Of a stretch of DNA of 64,000 nt, positions 16,852 through 25,671 are shown piece by piece. The stretch's first letter is position 1. Every line of letters starts with the position of its first letter. The position numbers were made by a program, and so were the translations under genes. Origin of the DNA: NP936 sp002726085 (GTDB taxonomy: Bacteria; Acidobacteriota; Vicinamibacteria; Vicinamibacterales; UBA8438); assembly GCA_036012905.1 (NCBI GenBank), contig DASCQF010000005.1:20562-84561 (forward strand), given 5' to 3'. The notes beneath the pieces are model-generated. The model worked only from the letters and a program-made list of their open reading frames with translations. It searched no databases and was not told the DNA's origin.

Positions 16852-17637
16852 ATGCGTCGCCCCTACAGTCTCGGCTCCTCCCAGTTCTCGTTCGGCCCGG
16901 GCATGATGACCCCGGCCGTGAAAATGTTGATCTGGACCAATGTCGGCATCTTCGTAGCCGGCACGCTGATCCCACCGCTGGGCCGTCTGCTCATCGACCT
17001 GTTCGGACTCCGTCCTCAGGCGGTGCTGACGGGGTTGCGAATCTGGCAGCCGTTCACCTACCTGTTTCTGCACGGCGGCTTCAGTCACATCCTGTTCAAT
17101 ATGCTCGTCCTGTGGATGTTCGGCGTTCAGCTCGAGCGTCTGTGGGGGTCGTCCTACTTTCTGCGTTACTACTTCATCACCGGAATCGGCGCCGGTGTGG
17201 CGACCATTGGCGCCGGACTTCTGCCGTTTGCGTTCAGCGAACCAACGTATCTCGCGGTGACCATCGGAGCATCTGGCGCCATCTACGGACTGCTTATGGC
17301 GTTCGCGATCTATTACCCCGACACGCCGATTCTGATGTTCCTCCTCTTCCCTGTGCCGGCGAAGTATTTCGTGATGATTATCGGGGCCATCACGTTTCTC
17401 TCCGTGCCTCGCAGCGCCGGCGTTGCGCACATGGCGCACCTCGGCGGTCTCGTCGTCGGGTATGTCTATCTGAAACGCGGCGGCGGAAGCGGCGTGGCCC
17501 GGTTCGGACGATTTGGCCTGATGGCCGAGATCAAATACCGGTATCTTCGCTGGAAGATGGGCCGGCTGCGCCGGAAGTTCGATGTCCATCCCGGGGGCTC
17601 CGGCGGAAACGACGACTGGAATGGGAGGGTGCACTGA
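16852..17637 (+). CDS. Rhomboid-family intramembrane serine protease
   Basis: 261-residue multi-spanning membrane protein. Around residues 60-80 it has the rhomboid pattern WQPFTYLFLHGGFSHILFNMLVLWMFG, with the conserved HGGxxHxxxNM. The catalytic serine lies in GASGAIYGL (about residue 142) and the catalytic histidine in AHMAHLGGLVVGY (about residue 199), so the Ser/His dyad is complete. The last 60 residues are basic and cytoplasmic. Substrates cannot be predicted. A TACGAT hexamer at 16837-16842 ends only 9 bp before the ATG, hinting at a very short leader. Convergent with the cupin gene. Confidence 0.9.
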   Translation: MRRPYSLGSSQFSFGPGMMTPAVKMLIWTNVGIFVAGTLIPPLGRLLIDLFGLRPQAVLTGLRIWQPFTYLFLHGGFSHILFNMLVLWMFGVQLERLWGSSYFLRYYFITGIGAGVATIGAGLLPFAFSEPTYLAVTIGASGAIYGLLMAFAIYYPDTPILMFLLFPVPAKYFVMIIGAITFLSVPRSAGVAHMAHLGGLVVGYVYLKRGGGSGVARFGRFGLMAEIKYRYLRWKMGRLRRKFDVHPGGSGGNDDWNGRVH

Positions 17638-17650
17638 GTACCAACGCCGT

Positions 17651-17685
17651 GGCTTCAGGCTTCGGGCTTCGGAGTTCGGGCGCTC
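17651..17685. repeat. Heptamer array at the convergent rhomboid/cupin junction
   Basis: Five 7-bp units: GGCTTCA, GGCTTCG, GGCTTCG, GAGTTCG, GGCGCTC. On the minus strand most of the array forms the last codons of the cupin gene, including its stop. Confidence 0.6.
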
Positions 17686-18035
17686 ACGCCGGGTAGCCAC
17701 TCGGACCGGACGGGACTGAACAGGTCGAGCTCGAACGTGTCGGCAAGCGCCTCGGTCTGATGCGGCACACCCGATGGAATTCGCACAACCTCGCCGTCGC
17801 GCACGACGACCTCCTCACCATCGACCCGGACCTTCAGCATACCGTCGAGCACGTAGGTCATCTGCTCGCTCTCGTGCGTGTGAAGCGGAACGAGCGCTCC
17901 GCGTTTCAGATAGACCTGGACGAGCATCTGCCGGTCACCGGCGACCAACTTGCGCGAGATCAGCTCAGTGACCTTTTCCAGGTCGAGCTCGTCCCATCCA
18001 ATTACTGAACCGGCTGGCGCCGACAGCGTATCCAT
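17655..18035 (-). CDS. Small cupin-domain protein
   Basis: 126 residues forming a single cupin barrel. Motif 1 is PLHTHESEQMTYVLDG (metal ligands His, His and Glu) and motif 2 is IPSGVPHQTEALADT (fourth ligand His), so the metal site looks intact. Single-domain cupins of this size bind metals and act as sugar isomerases, dioxygenases or stress proteins; the exact role is not readable. The C-terminal SARTPKPEA is encoded by a heptamer repeat array and is probably not conserved. The gene diverges from the E1 dehydrogenase gene. Confidence 0.8.
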   Translation of the reverse strand: MDTLSAPAGSVIGWDELDLEKVTELISRKLVAGDRQMLVQVYLKRGALVPLHTHESEQMTYVLDGMLKVRVDGEEVVVRDGEVVRIPSGVPHQTEALADTFELDLFSPVRSEWLPGVSARTPKPEA

Positions 18036-18110
18036 GAGTTGATTTCTCTTTTAGAAGCAACAAGTTACCGAGTGCCTGGTTGTGGGTCGTAGTGAACGAC
18101 CACCGTGCGA

Positions 18111-18116
18111 TATAAT
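18111..18116 (+). promoter_or_regulatory. -10 box TATAAT upstream of the E1 dehydrogenase gene
   Basis: A perfect TATAAT. I see no good -35 at 16-18 bp. Transcription would begin near 18123, downstream of an in-frame ATG at 18119, which argues that the next in-frame ATG at 18182 is the real start. Confidence 0.55.
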
Positions 18117-18181
18117 CTATGCGCAATGCGGGCCATCCGCCGAACGCCGGGAACATCTCTGGCACGCAGGACTCAGGCATC

Positions 18182-20320
18182 ATGAAGGGTTCGACGGTCT
18201 CTGACGGCGCGAACACCGTGCCGCGAACGCACCAGTACGAAGGGCTGTCGCGTGACGAGCTGCTCCAGCTGTATCGCACGATGCTACTGTCACGCCGTCT
18301 GGACGACAAGGAGATCCAGCTCAAGAATCAGAGCAAGAGCTTCTTCCAAATCAGCGGAGCGGGGCACGAGGCAATCCTCGTGGCAGCCGGAATGCAGCTC
18401 GAGCCGGACCGTGATTGGTTCTTTCCCTATTACCGCGACCGAGCCTTGTGTCTGGCACTGGGACTGACCCCACACGAGATGCTCCTTGCGGCGGTCGGCG
18501 CCGACACGGATCCGACTTCGGGCGGGCGACAGATGCCGGCGCACTGGAGCAAACCGGAGCTGCATCTCGTGTCCGGCTCCAGCGCGTGCGCCACCCAGTG
18601 TCTTCACGCGGTCGGATGCGCCGAGGCGTGCAAGTTCTATCTGCGGTTCCCGGACGTGGCCGACCCGGCCGGCACGTGCTCAGAGGGCGACGTCGTGTGC
18701 GTGTCCCTCGGCGACGGGTCGACCAGCGAGGGCGAGTTCTGGGAGTCTCTGAATACCGCTTGCACGAGACGTCTGCCGGTCGTATTCCTGATCGAGGACA
18801 ACGGCTATGCCATCTCCGTCCCGGTCGAGATCCAGACACCCGGTGGCGACATCGCCCAGGTGGTTTCGGCGTTTCCCGGTCTCGAAGTGATCAGCGTGGA
18901 CGGAACCGACGCGCTGGCCAGCTACGCCGCGATGCGTCGCGCACTCGCATATGCCCGCGGCGGACGTGGTCCCGTCGTGGTGAAAGCCAGTGTCGTGCGG
19001 CTGTACTCGCACTCGATGTCGGACGACGAGCGGCAGTACCGGAGCGAAGCGGAGCGCGACGACGACCGGGCGCGGGACCCGCTCACCCGCTTTTCGGCGT
19101 TTCTGAAAGACGAACAGCTGGTCGACGACGACACCCTGGCGCAAATCGCACGCGACGTAGACGACGAGGTCCGGGACGCAGCCGACCGGGCTGTGGCGGC
19201 GACGGCCCCTGATCGGTCCACCGTGCTCGACTACGTCTATTCGCCCGACGTGGACCCGGCCTCGGACGAATTCGACGTACCGGGCACTCCCGAGGGCAAG
19301 CCAATCACGATGGTCGCGGCCATTAATCGTGCACTGACCGACGAGATGGCGCGAAATCCGAAGCTCGTCGTGTTCGGGGAAGACGTGGCGGATTGCAGCA
19401 GGGCAGAAGCGTTGTCCACCGTGCAAGGCAAGGGCGGCGTATTCAAGGCGACGCTGGGCCTGCAACGTGCCTACGGACGTGAGCGGGTGTTCAACTCACC
19501 GCTCGCCGAGGCCAACATCGTCGGTCGTGCCATAGGCATGGCGCTGCGAGGACTGAAGCCGGTCGTCGAGATCCAATTCTTCGACTACATCTGGCCAGCC
19601 ATGATGCAGATCCGGGACGAGCTGACGATGCTGCGCTATCGGTCGAACAACGCCTATTCCTGTCCGCTCGTGATCCGGGCGCCGATCGGTGGGTACTTGC
19701 GTGGCGGCTCGCTCTACCACAGTCAGTCCGGCGAGAGCATTTTCGCGCACTGCCCCGGTCTGCGCATCGCCTACCCGAGCGACGCCGCCGACGCCGCCGG
19801 TCTGCTCCGGTCGGCGATCCGATGCGACGACCCGGTCCTGTTCCTCGAGCACAAGCATCTGTATCGTCAAACCTACAACAAGGCGGCCTACGCCGGCCCG
19901 GACCACCAGATCCCCTTCGGACGCGCGCGGATCCGGAGAACGGGCACGGATGTCACGGTGATCACCTGGGGCGCCCTCGTGCAACGGACACTGCTGGCGG
20001 CCGAGCGCGCTGCCCAGCAGGGCATCAGCGTGATGGTCATCGACCTCCGCACACTGGCGCCCTACGACTGGTCCGCCATCGCCGAGGCGGTCTCTCGGAC
20101 CAGCCGCGTGGTGGTTGCGCATGAGGACCAGTTGACCTGCGGGTTCGGGGCCGAGTTGGCCGCGCGCATCGCCGACGAGCTCTTCGAGTATCTAGATGCA
20201 CCGGTCAAGCGCGTGGGCGCGCTCGATTGTCCGGTGGCGTATCACCCGGACCTCGAGGAGGCGATTCTGCCGCAGACAGAGGACATCCTGCAGGTCGTCA
20301 CCACTGTCAGCAACTACTAG
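18182..20320 (+). CDS. 2-oxoacid dehydrogenase E1, alpha and beta subunits fused
   Basis: About 712 residues combining both halves of a thiamine-diphosphate-dependent branched-chain-type E1. The alpha half (about 1-340) has the GxGHEA motif (SGAGHEAILVAAG) and the ThDP/Mg motif GDGSTSEGEF with the downstream EDNGYAIS asparagine. The beta half (about 375-710) has VFGEDVADCSRAEA, FNSPLAEANIVGRAIGMALRGLKPVVEIQFFDY and PIGGYLRGG. The enzyme decarboxylates branched-chain 2-oxoacids (or pyruvate) and passes the acyl group to a lipoyl E2. No E2 or E3 gene is adjacent. The fusion is known from Bacteroidetes and Acidobacteria. An in-frame ATG at 18119 is disfavoured because it lies upstream of the predicted transcription start. 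Confidence 0.9.
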   Translation: MKGSTVSDGANTVPRTHQYEGLSRDELLQLYRTMLLSRRLDDKEIQLKNQSKSFFQISGAGHEAILVAAGMQLEPDRDWFFPYYRDRALCLALGLTPHEMLLAAVGADTDPTSGGRQMPAHWSKPELHLVSGSSACATQCLHAVGCAEACKFYLRFPDVADPAGTCSEGDVVCVSLGDGSTSEGEFWESLNTACTRRLPVVFLIEDNGYAISVPVEIQTPGGDIAQVVSAFPGLEVISVDGTDALASYAAMRRALAYARGGRGPVVVKASVVRLYSHSMSDDERQYRSEAERDDDRARDPLTRFSAFLKDEQLVDDDTLAQIARDVDDEVRDAADRAVAATAPDRSTVLDYVYSPDVDPASDEFDVPGTPEGKPITMVAAINRALTDEMARNPKLVVFGEDVADCSRAEALSTVQGKGGVFKATLGLQRAYGRERVFNSPLAEANIVGRAIGMALRGLKPVVEIQFFDYIWPAMMQIRDELTMLRYRSNNAYSCPLVIRAPIGGYLRGGSLYHSQSGESIFAHCPGLRIAYPSDAADAAGLLRSAIRCDDPVLFLEHKHLYRQTYNKAAYAGPDHQIPFGRARIRRTGTDVTVITWGALVQRTLLAAERAAQQGISVMVIDLRTLAPYDWSAIAEAVSRTSRVVVAHEDQLTCGFGAELAARIADELFEYLDAPVKRVGALDCPVAYHPDLEEAILPQTEDILQVVTTVSNY

Positions 20321-20329
20321 CAGCCCGAG

Positions 20330-20617
20330 TTACTCCGACTCGCCGGCGGACTTGCCCGGACGACGGCGGGCGCGCGCGAGGTCCTCGAACACCGGTCTGA
20401 GTGCCGGAAACGTGACAAGCAAGGTCTGAAAATCAGACCGGCCGATCGTCAGGACGTCGACGGCCGACAGCGCCGTAATCGTCGAGTTGCGCGGCACTTC
20501 CTCGAGCAACGCGGTCTCCCCGAAGTAGTCACCCGGTTCGAGCACGGCGACCCGTTCCGGTGCCTGTCCCGGTCGCTCCTGACAGACTTCCACACGACCC
20601 CTGCGGATCACGTAGAG
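20330..20617 (-). pseudogene. Detached C-terminal part of a cyclic-nucleotide-binding domain (same frame as the NDH-2 gene)
   Basis: Continues the NDH-2 reading frame after an in-frame TAG at 20620-20618. The 95 residues read LYVIRRGRVEVCQE..GDYFGETALLEEVPRNSTITALSAVDVLTIGR..F. That is the second half of a cNMP-binding beta barrel with its phosphate-binding cassette (GDYFGETALLEEVPRNSTITA). Its first half (AAEHFHEGEHLVRQGDFGD) lies before the TAG. Without readthrough this piece would be untranslated or start at an internal GTG at 20611, yielding half a barrel. Confidence 0.85.
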
Positions 20618-21949
20618 CTAGTCGCCGAAGTCCCCCTGGCGAACCAGGTGCTCGCCCTCGTGAAAGTGCTCCGCTGCGATCGAGCTGGTGCGGTCGGTCT
20701 TGAGCTGCACGATGTCCTGCCGGAGCACAAGGTCGAGCGCCCAGTCAGTCGCCACCCGCAGCTTCCGGTCGAACCCGGGTAGCTTCATCAGATACACGGT
20801 CCGCCAGAGCCACCAGGCGATCAGACCGGACAATTTGATGCCGAAGATCTGGGCCACCGCGGACCGGCGTCCCAACGACGCCAGCTGTCCGAGCGCGGAG
20901 AAGGAAAACGGACTCGGCTCCCCTCCGTCGATCGCAGCGACGATGTTGTCGGCCGCGCATCGGGCCTCCCGGATCGCGTGCTGCGCTGTCGGAGGGGCTG
21001 GACGATTGGTGCGGGGGTCTGTCACCACCGCGCAATCGCCCAGCGCCCAGACCCCGTCGAGTTCCGGCACCGCCAAATGCGGATCGACCGGGAGGCGACC
21101 GCGCTGCAACTCTACGCCTAGGGTCTCCAGCAGCGGGTTTGGACCTGACGGCACGGTCGTGATGATCGTCCGGGCAGCCACCCGGTCGCCGGTGGACAGC
21201 AACGCCGCCGAGGCCGTGGCGCTGGCCAGCCGCGTCCCAAATCGGATCTCGACACTCCGCCCAGACAGCAGCCGGTGGGCAAACCGTCCGAGGCTGGCAT
21301 CGAGCTCGGGCAGAATCCGATCGCCAGAGTGCAGCAGCACCACCTGCAACTCGGCGGGCTCGAGACCCCGATAGTCGCGCACAACCTCTCGGACGAAATC
21401 GTTCAGCTCGGCGCCCAGCTCGACACCGGAAAAGCCTCCGCCCGCGACGATGAATGTCATCAAGGCCCGTCGGGCATCCGGGTCCGGCTCGATCGACGCC
21501 TCCTCGAGCACGTTCAGCACGTGGTTGCGAACATGCAGCGCATCGCCGAGCGACTTGAACGGCATCGCATGCTCGCGCACTCCGGGCAATGCCCCGAGCG
21601 CGGGGATGTTTCCCAGTGCAATCACGAGCTGGTCGAACTCGAGCACGAGCGGTCGCGGACGTGCGCCGGGTCGCAATGTCACTGTGCGAGCCGACAGATC
21701 AATCCCATCGATCTCGCGTGTGTACAAGCGTGTCCGCGGGCACAAACGGCGTAGCGGTGCGATCGTGTCGACGAGTCCGATGCTTGCCGACACGACCTCG
21801 GGGATGAGAGGCTGGAAGACGAGGTAGTTGTCGCGGCTGACGAGAGACACCTCAACGTCGTCCCGCCGCTTGAGACGCTGCTCGAGTCGCATCGCCGCGT
21901 AGACGCCGGCGAAGCCCCCGCCAAGAATCAGAATCCGTCGTCGGTTCAC
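20618..21949 (-). CDS. Type II NADH:quinone oxidoreductase-like flavoprotein (NDH-2), C-terminal cNMP domain truncated by TAG
   Basis: 443 residues. Residues 5-35 form an FAD-binding Rossmann fold (ILILGGGFAGVYAAMRLEQ), a second dinucleotide fold for NAD(H) appears as FIVAGGGFSGVELGAEL near residue 170, and the FAD-contacting GVWALGDCAVV lies near 305. The hydrophobic stretch near 375-395 resembles the NDH-2 membrane-contact helices. NDH-2 oxidises NADH at the membrane without pumping protons. The last 40 residues enter a cNMP-binding domain that is cut by an in-frame amber codon after GDFGD. The ancestral product was probably a 538-residue NDH-2/cNMP fusion, allowing cAMP control of NADH oxidation; that is inference. 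An adenylate cyclase is encoded 8 kb away. Confidence 0.82.
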   Translation of the reverse strand: MNRRRILILGGGFAGVYAAMRLEQRLKRRDDVEVSLVSRDNYLVFQPLIPEVVSASIGLVDTIAPLRRLCPRTRLYTREIDGIDLSARTVTLRPGARPRPLVLEFDQLVIALGNIPALGALPGVREHAMPFKSLGDALHVRNHVLNVLEEASIEPDPDARRALMTFIVAGGGFSGVELGAELNDFVREVVRDYRGLEPAELQVVLLHSGDRILPELDASLGRFAHRLLSGRSVEIRFGTRLASATASAALLSTGDRVAARTIITTVPSGPNPLLETLGVELQRGRLPVDPHLAVPELDGVWALGDCAVVTDPRTNRPAPPTAQHAIREARCAADNIVAAIDGGEPSPFSFSALGQLASLGRRSAVAQIFGIKLSGLIAWWLWRTVYLMKLPGFDRKLRVATDWALDLVLRQDIVQLKTDRTSSIAAEHFHEGEHLVRQGDFGD

Positions 21950-21994
21950 AGTGTCGGGCGCAGTCCGCGCGCGCGAGGCTGGGGAAAAGGTCAG

Positions 21995-24118
21995 CTACGG
22001 GAGGCTGTCGAGCGCGCGCTGGGCGAGCGGGGCGACCGCCGGGCCGCCGACTGACAGGGTCCCGTCACCAGCGTCCACCGCCCGGCGAAACGCTGCACGC
22101 GCCTCGTCGAGTTGCCCGATTGCCCTCAGACAAAGCCCCATCAGATGGTCGACCGTCGCTGCCGACACGCCGGTTCCGTCGGGCAGGACAACGGCCTCGA
22201 GTGCGCTGAGAGCCAGGCCCCAGCTCTCGAGACGCATGTGCGCGATGGCCAGGCTGAGCCGTGACGCCGAGCGCATCAGGTCGGTGTCGGCAATCTCGGC
22301 GCGCGTCTGCAAATCCAGCAGGACTCTGTTGTAGAGGAGACCACTGTCGGCCAGCGGAATGGTGTCCGGGACGAGCGCGACCCGGACCGCCGTCGCGCGG
22401 TCGATGCCATCCTCCCCCCGGACATCGAGCGACAGCTGTCCACCCGGCTCGGCGTCTGCCAGGGCACGAGCCAGATCGGAGGCAGACGTGACCGCCGAGC
22501 CGGCCGCACCAGCGATCAGGTCGCCAGGTCGAAGTCCGGCCACCTCACCTACGCCGCCGGCATCGACACGGATGACCGCCGCGCCCACGACCCCCGCAAC
22601 GTCAACCACCGACGCGTTGATCGTCGTCCGGACGGTTGGTGGCGTGGGTGTCCCCAGGCGACGCTCCGCGGCGGCCCTTGACCCGATATCACCCATCGCA
22701 AGCTGGACGACATCCGGCTGGCCACTGTCTTTCGCGAGAAGGAACAGCTCGTAGGCCTCGGCCTCACCGGGCACCGACTCGAGCCAGGCCACTCCCTGCG
22801 TGTTCAGGCGCTGGGTCCACACCCCAGCCAGATCACGGCGGCGCATCACGGTGGCATCGGCACCAGACAACCCCACCGCGAGCCGCTGGTCTTGGGCGGC
22901 CGCCTCGAGTTCGCCACGCGTGGGCGCAAAGAGCAGCAGACCGCGAGTGGCGCCGAGCGCCGCCTCGACGCGCGTCGCCAGCCCGTCAGCGTCCGGATCG
23001 CTGGCCCCGGCGACCTCCACAATCGCAAACGCCGGGCGAAGATCGGCGGCGAGCGTGACCGTCGCTCCGGCATCCCAGCTCCGGCGGTCCACAAACCGCC
23101 CACGTGGCGCCCGCACCTCGATCACATGCTGACCCTCGCACAGGTCAGCAAGCTCGGCGGGCGCCAGCCCCCGCGGCTCACCATCCACGTAGATCATCGC
23201 GTCGCGAGCTGCTGTCTCGACCGACACTGCCGCGACCGCCGGGTTCAACTCGAGCGGCGACATCACCTGGTCGCCAGGCGGGTTCGCCACGCTGAACTCC
23301 GTCTCGTAGGTCACGAAACAGTCGCGCTCGAGCCGCAGCCGGTGCTGCCCCGGCACGAGCTCGTCGACGAGCAACGCCGTCGACTCGTCTCCGCCGCCAG
23401 GTCCGGCCGCAGTGACCCCACGCAACACATCGTCGACGAGCACACGTGTGCCATCGGGTACCGTCACGACGCTGAGGGTACCGCTGATCCGCTCCATCGT
23501 CGCGGTCAGCATCGTGAATTCGCCAGGGGTGATCGAGACCTGCTGCGACTCATCCCGGAAACCGGGCTGGCGAATGGCGAACTCGTGCGGCCCCTGAACG
23601 AGCTCGATCATCGCCTCGCGCTCCACCTGGTAGGTGCGACCGTCGATCGTCACGATACCGGCCTGCGGCATCGTGATCATCAGGATACCCACGAGACGCT
23701 GCTTCACCCCCGTGAAGAGTTCCACGATGCGGGGCGACAGATCGGCGGCAAGCTCGTAGTCGGTCCGAGCCTGCAGCAGCAGCTCGAAATCCAGCGCCGC
23801 CTGTTCCTGATCATCCAGATTGAAGTGCGCCTGTCCTCGTATGTCGTATGCCCGCGCCAGCACGTCCAGGTCCGGGTCTGGCGAGGCAACCATCGCCTCG
23901 ATGGCCGAATCGAGACGACTCACCACCTGGTCGAACTCGAACGCCTCGAGCAGGCGCTGCGCGTCTTCGACGACTGCCTGACCCGGCACTTGCCCCGCGT
24001 GCGCCTGAACAACACCGGCGGCGACCAATGTCACGACGATGTCGAGCAGCACGGCGACCCGCGCCAACCGCACCCCGAACGACGGACTCCGTACCGGGCT
24101 CCCGCTACATCTGGCCAT
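21995..24118 (-). CDS. Exported PEGA/PDZ/TPR protein of unknown function
   Basis: 707 residues from the ATG at 24118. A hydrophobic N-terminal segment (VAVLLDIVVTLVAAGVVQAHA) looks like a signal peptide or anchor. It is followed by TPR-like helices (about 40-120), at least three PEGA-like beta domains (GIVTIDGRTYQ.., GTLSVVTVPDGTRVLVDD.., MIYVDGEPRGLAPAEL..), a PDZ-like module (VIRVDAGGVGEVAGLRPGDLIAGAAGSAVTSASDLARAL, about 525-590) and C-terminal TPR-like helices. It starts 7 bp after the TPR/propeller gene and shares PEGA modules with the kinase upstream, so the three are probably one operon acting at the envelope. No enzymatic motif is visible. Confidence 0.7.
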   Translation of the reverse strand: MARCSGSPVRSPSFGVRLARVAVLLDIVVTLVAAGVVQAHAGQVPGQAVVEDAQRLLEAFEFDQVVSRLDSAIEAMVASPDPDLDVLARAYDIRGQAHFNLDDQEQAALDFELLLQARTDYELAADLSPRIVELFTGVKQRLVGILMITMPQAGIVTIDGRTYQVEREAMIELVQGPHEFAIRQPGFRDESQQVSITPGEFTMLTATMERISGTLSVVTVPDGTRVLVDDVLRGVTAAGPGGGDESTALLVDELVPGQHRLRLERDCFVTYETEFSVANPPGDQVMSPLELNPAVAAVSVETAARDAMIYVDGEPRGLAPAELADLCEGQHVIEVRAPRGRFVDRRSWDAGATVTLAADLRPAFAIVEVAGASDPDADGLATRVEAALGATRGLLLFAPTRGELEAAAQDQRLAVGLSGADATVMRRRDLAGVWTQRLNTQGVAWLESVPGEAEAYELFLLAKDSGQPDVVQLAMGDIGSRAAAERRLGTPTPPTVRTTINASVVDVAGVVGAAVIRVDAGGVGEVAGLRPGDLIAGAAGSAVTSASDLARALADAEPGGQLSLDVRGEDGIDRATAVRVALVPDTIPLADSGLLYNRVLLDLQTRAEIADTDLMRSASRLSLAIAHMRLESWGLALSALEAVVLPDGTGVSAATVDHLMGLCLRAIGQLDEARAAFRRAVDAGDGTLSVGGPAVAPLAQRALDSLP

Positions 24119-24125
24119 GCTGTTC

Positions 24126-25628
24126 CTACTGATACTGAACGATCTGCTCCTCGTCGTCGTCGGCAAAGAAGAGACTGCCGAACCGGTCGAGTGCGAACGC
24201 GGTGATCTTCCGCGGCCTGCCCGGCGCGACCTCCGGCGCAAATTGCCGTAGCAGCTGACGGTCACGTCCAAAAATGAACACCTGTCGCTCATCGACCACA
24301 TAGAGGTGCCCGAAGACGTCGAACGCGACGTCGAGCGGCTCGTCGATCTCGTAGCTTGGCCCCTTGCTGGGAATCTCACCCAGCTCTCGACCCTCCGCCA
24401 TGAGTCGGATCCGGTTGCCGCGGTCCACGACGGCAATCTGATCATTGGGTCCGATGGCCAGCCGCTTCACTCGACCCGGCACGAAGACGCCGCGATAGTC
24501 GCCGAGAGCCGAGAAGCGATGGATCTCCCGCTCGTCCCCGTCCATGATCAGCCAGTCGCCGGCAGCTGTCACACCCGCCGCATCGATCTCGCGCAGCTCT
24601 TTCGGTTCCTGACCGGGTCGGGGCAGTGACAGCTGGAGGGGCGGCGTTTCACGTGCCGTCAAGGCACCCCGGATGATCGCCGTTACGACACCGCGACGAT
24701 CCAGCACCAAACCGCGTGGCCGCCCCCCGGTCGGAGCCCGAGCCGCCGCCGTCGTGTCGGTCGCCGACACCCCGGCATCGGTGGCGAAGAACACCTGTCC
24801 CTCCCGGTTGACGAGCAGCTCATCGATGCGGGGCGATCGGGCGGTGCTGAACGGCTCGCCGACAATCGTGAAGGTGCGCTCGGGTGGCCGGATATACAGC
24901 CGATAGAGAATGGTGATCCGTTCGAGCGCCGTCTCCGCCTCTGGCGTATCTGGCCAGCGGTCGCGGACCCCCTGGAGCTCGGCCATCGCCGCAATCGGGT
25001 CCCCAGTGGCCGCCCGCAGCACCGCGGAACCGAGACTGGCACGTGCCGCCCACAGCGTGGCCGCATATTCGGCCGTAACGCGTCCATATGCGTCGAGCGC
25101 CTCGCCGAACCGCCCCGCGTGACGATGCGCCTCGCCGGTGAAGAACAGCGACTGAGGAACGACCCGGGCATCCGGCCACAGCCCGAGCCCCCGCTGCAAC
25201 TGGGCGATCGCCGCGTCGAGATTCTCGCTCGTGTGGCCACGTGCCACGCTGGCGCGAGCCAGCACGATGTAGGCCTCGGGCGCCGCATCCTGCCGCGAGT
25301 AGGCGGCATCGTCGACGATCCGACCGGCGTACTCCGCCGCCCGATCCAGATCCTCGGTGACCTCGAGATGGTAGCGGGCGATCTCGAGGAGCGCATTGTC
25401 GGCCACCGGGCTCAACGGATAGAGCTCGACGACCCCCTCGAAATCTGTCAGCGCTTCGGTGTACTGCCCGTCCCTGGCGAAATCCAGACCGGTCTGGAAG
25501 CGACGCGCGGCCAGTTCATCCCCTTGCAGCCGGGCCGCCGCAGCGCCACACGGAGCGATGAGCACGCACAGCGCCAGCCCGGCGCCAGACGCCGCGATGC
25601 GTGAAACCAGTCGAGCGTCCATTGTCAT
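24126..25628 (-). CDS. Exported TPR plus beta-propeller (NHL-like) protein
   Basis: About 500 residues. A signal peptide (GAGLALCVLIAPCGAAAA) is followed by TPR repeats (about 40-230, for example FARDGQYTEALTDFEGVVELYPLSPVADNALLEIARYHL). The C-terminal half has NHL/SMP-30-like blades such as IDELLVNREGQVFFATD, RLAIGPNDQIAVVDRGNRIRLM and PLDVAFDVFGHLYVVDERQVFIFGRDRQLLRQF. No catalytic residues are evident; a scaffold or sensor is the safest description. It lies between the receptor kinase gene (41-bp gap) and the PEGA/PDZ protein (7-bp gap) on the same strand. The exact start is uncertain: GTG 25631, ATG 25628 and ATG 25622 are in frame. Confidence 0.72.
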   Translation of the reverse strand: MTMDARLVSRIAASGAGLALCVLIAPCGAAAARLQGDELAARRFQTGLDFARDGQYTEALTDFEGVVELYPLSPVADNALLEIARYHLEVTEDLDRAAEYAGRIVDDAAYSRQDAAPEAYIVLARASVARGHTSENLDAAIAQLQRGLGLWPDARVVPQSLFFTGEAHRHAGRFGEALDAYGRVTAEYAATLWAARASLGSAVLRAATGDPIAAMAELQGVRDRWPDTPEAETALERITILYRLYIRPPERTFTIVGEPFSTARSPRIDELLVNREGQVFFATDAGVSATDTTAAARAPTGGRPRGLVLDRRGVVTAIIRGALTARETPPLQLSLPRPGQEPKELREIDAAGVTAAGDWLIMDGDEREIHRFSALGDYRGVFVPGRVKRLAIGPNDQIAVVDRGNRIRLMAEGRELGEIPSKGPSYEIDEPLDVAFDVFGHLYVVDERQVFIFGRDRQLLRQFAPEVAPGRPRKITAFALDRFGSLFFADDDEEQIVQYQ

Positions 25629-25671
25629 CACGCAAAGGCTACACTCAACCGCCTATCGCTGTCAGGCGCCG

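Noticed and set aside
18119..18181. Upstream ATG for the fused E1 gene
   Set aside because: It lies between a TATAAT box and the predicted start point, has no ribosome site, and adds a non-conserved tail.
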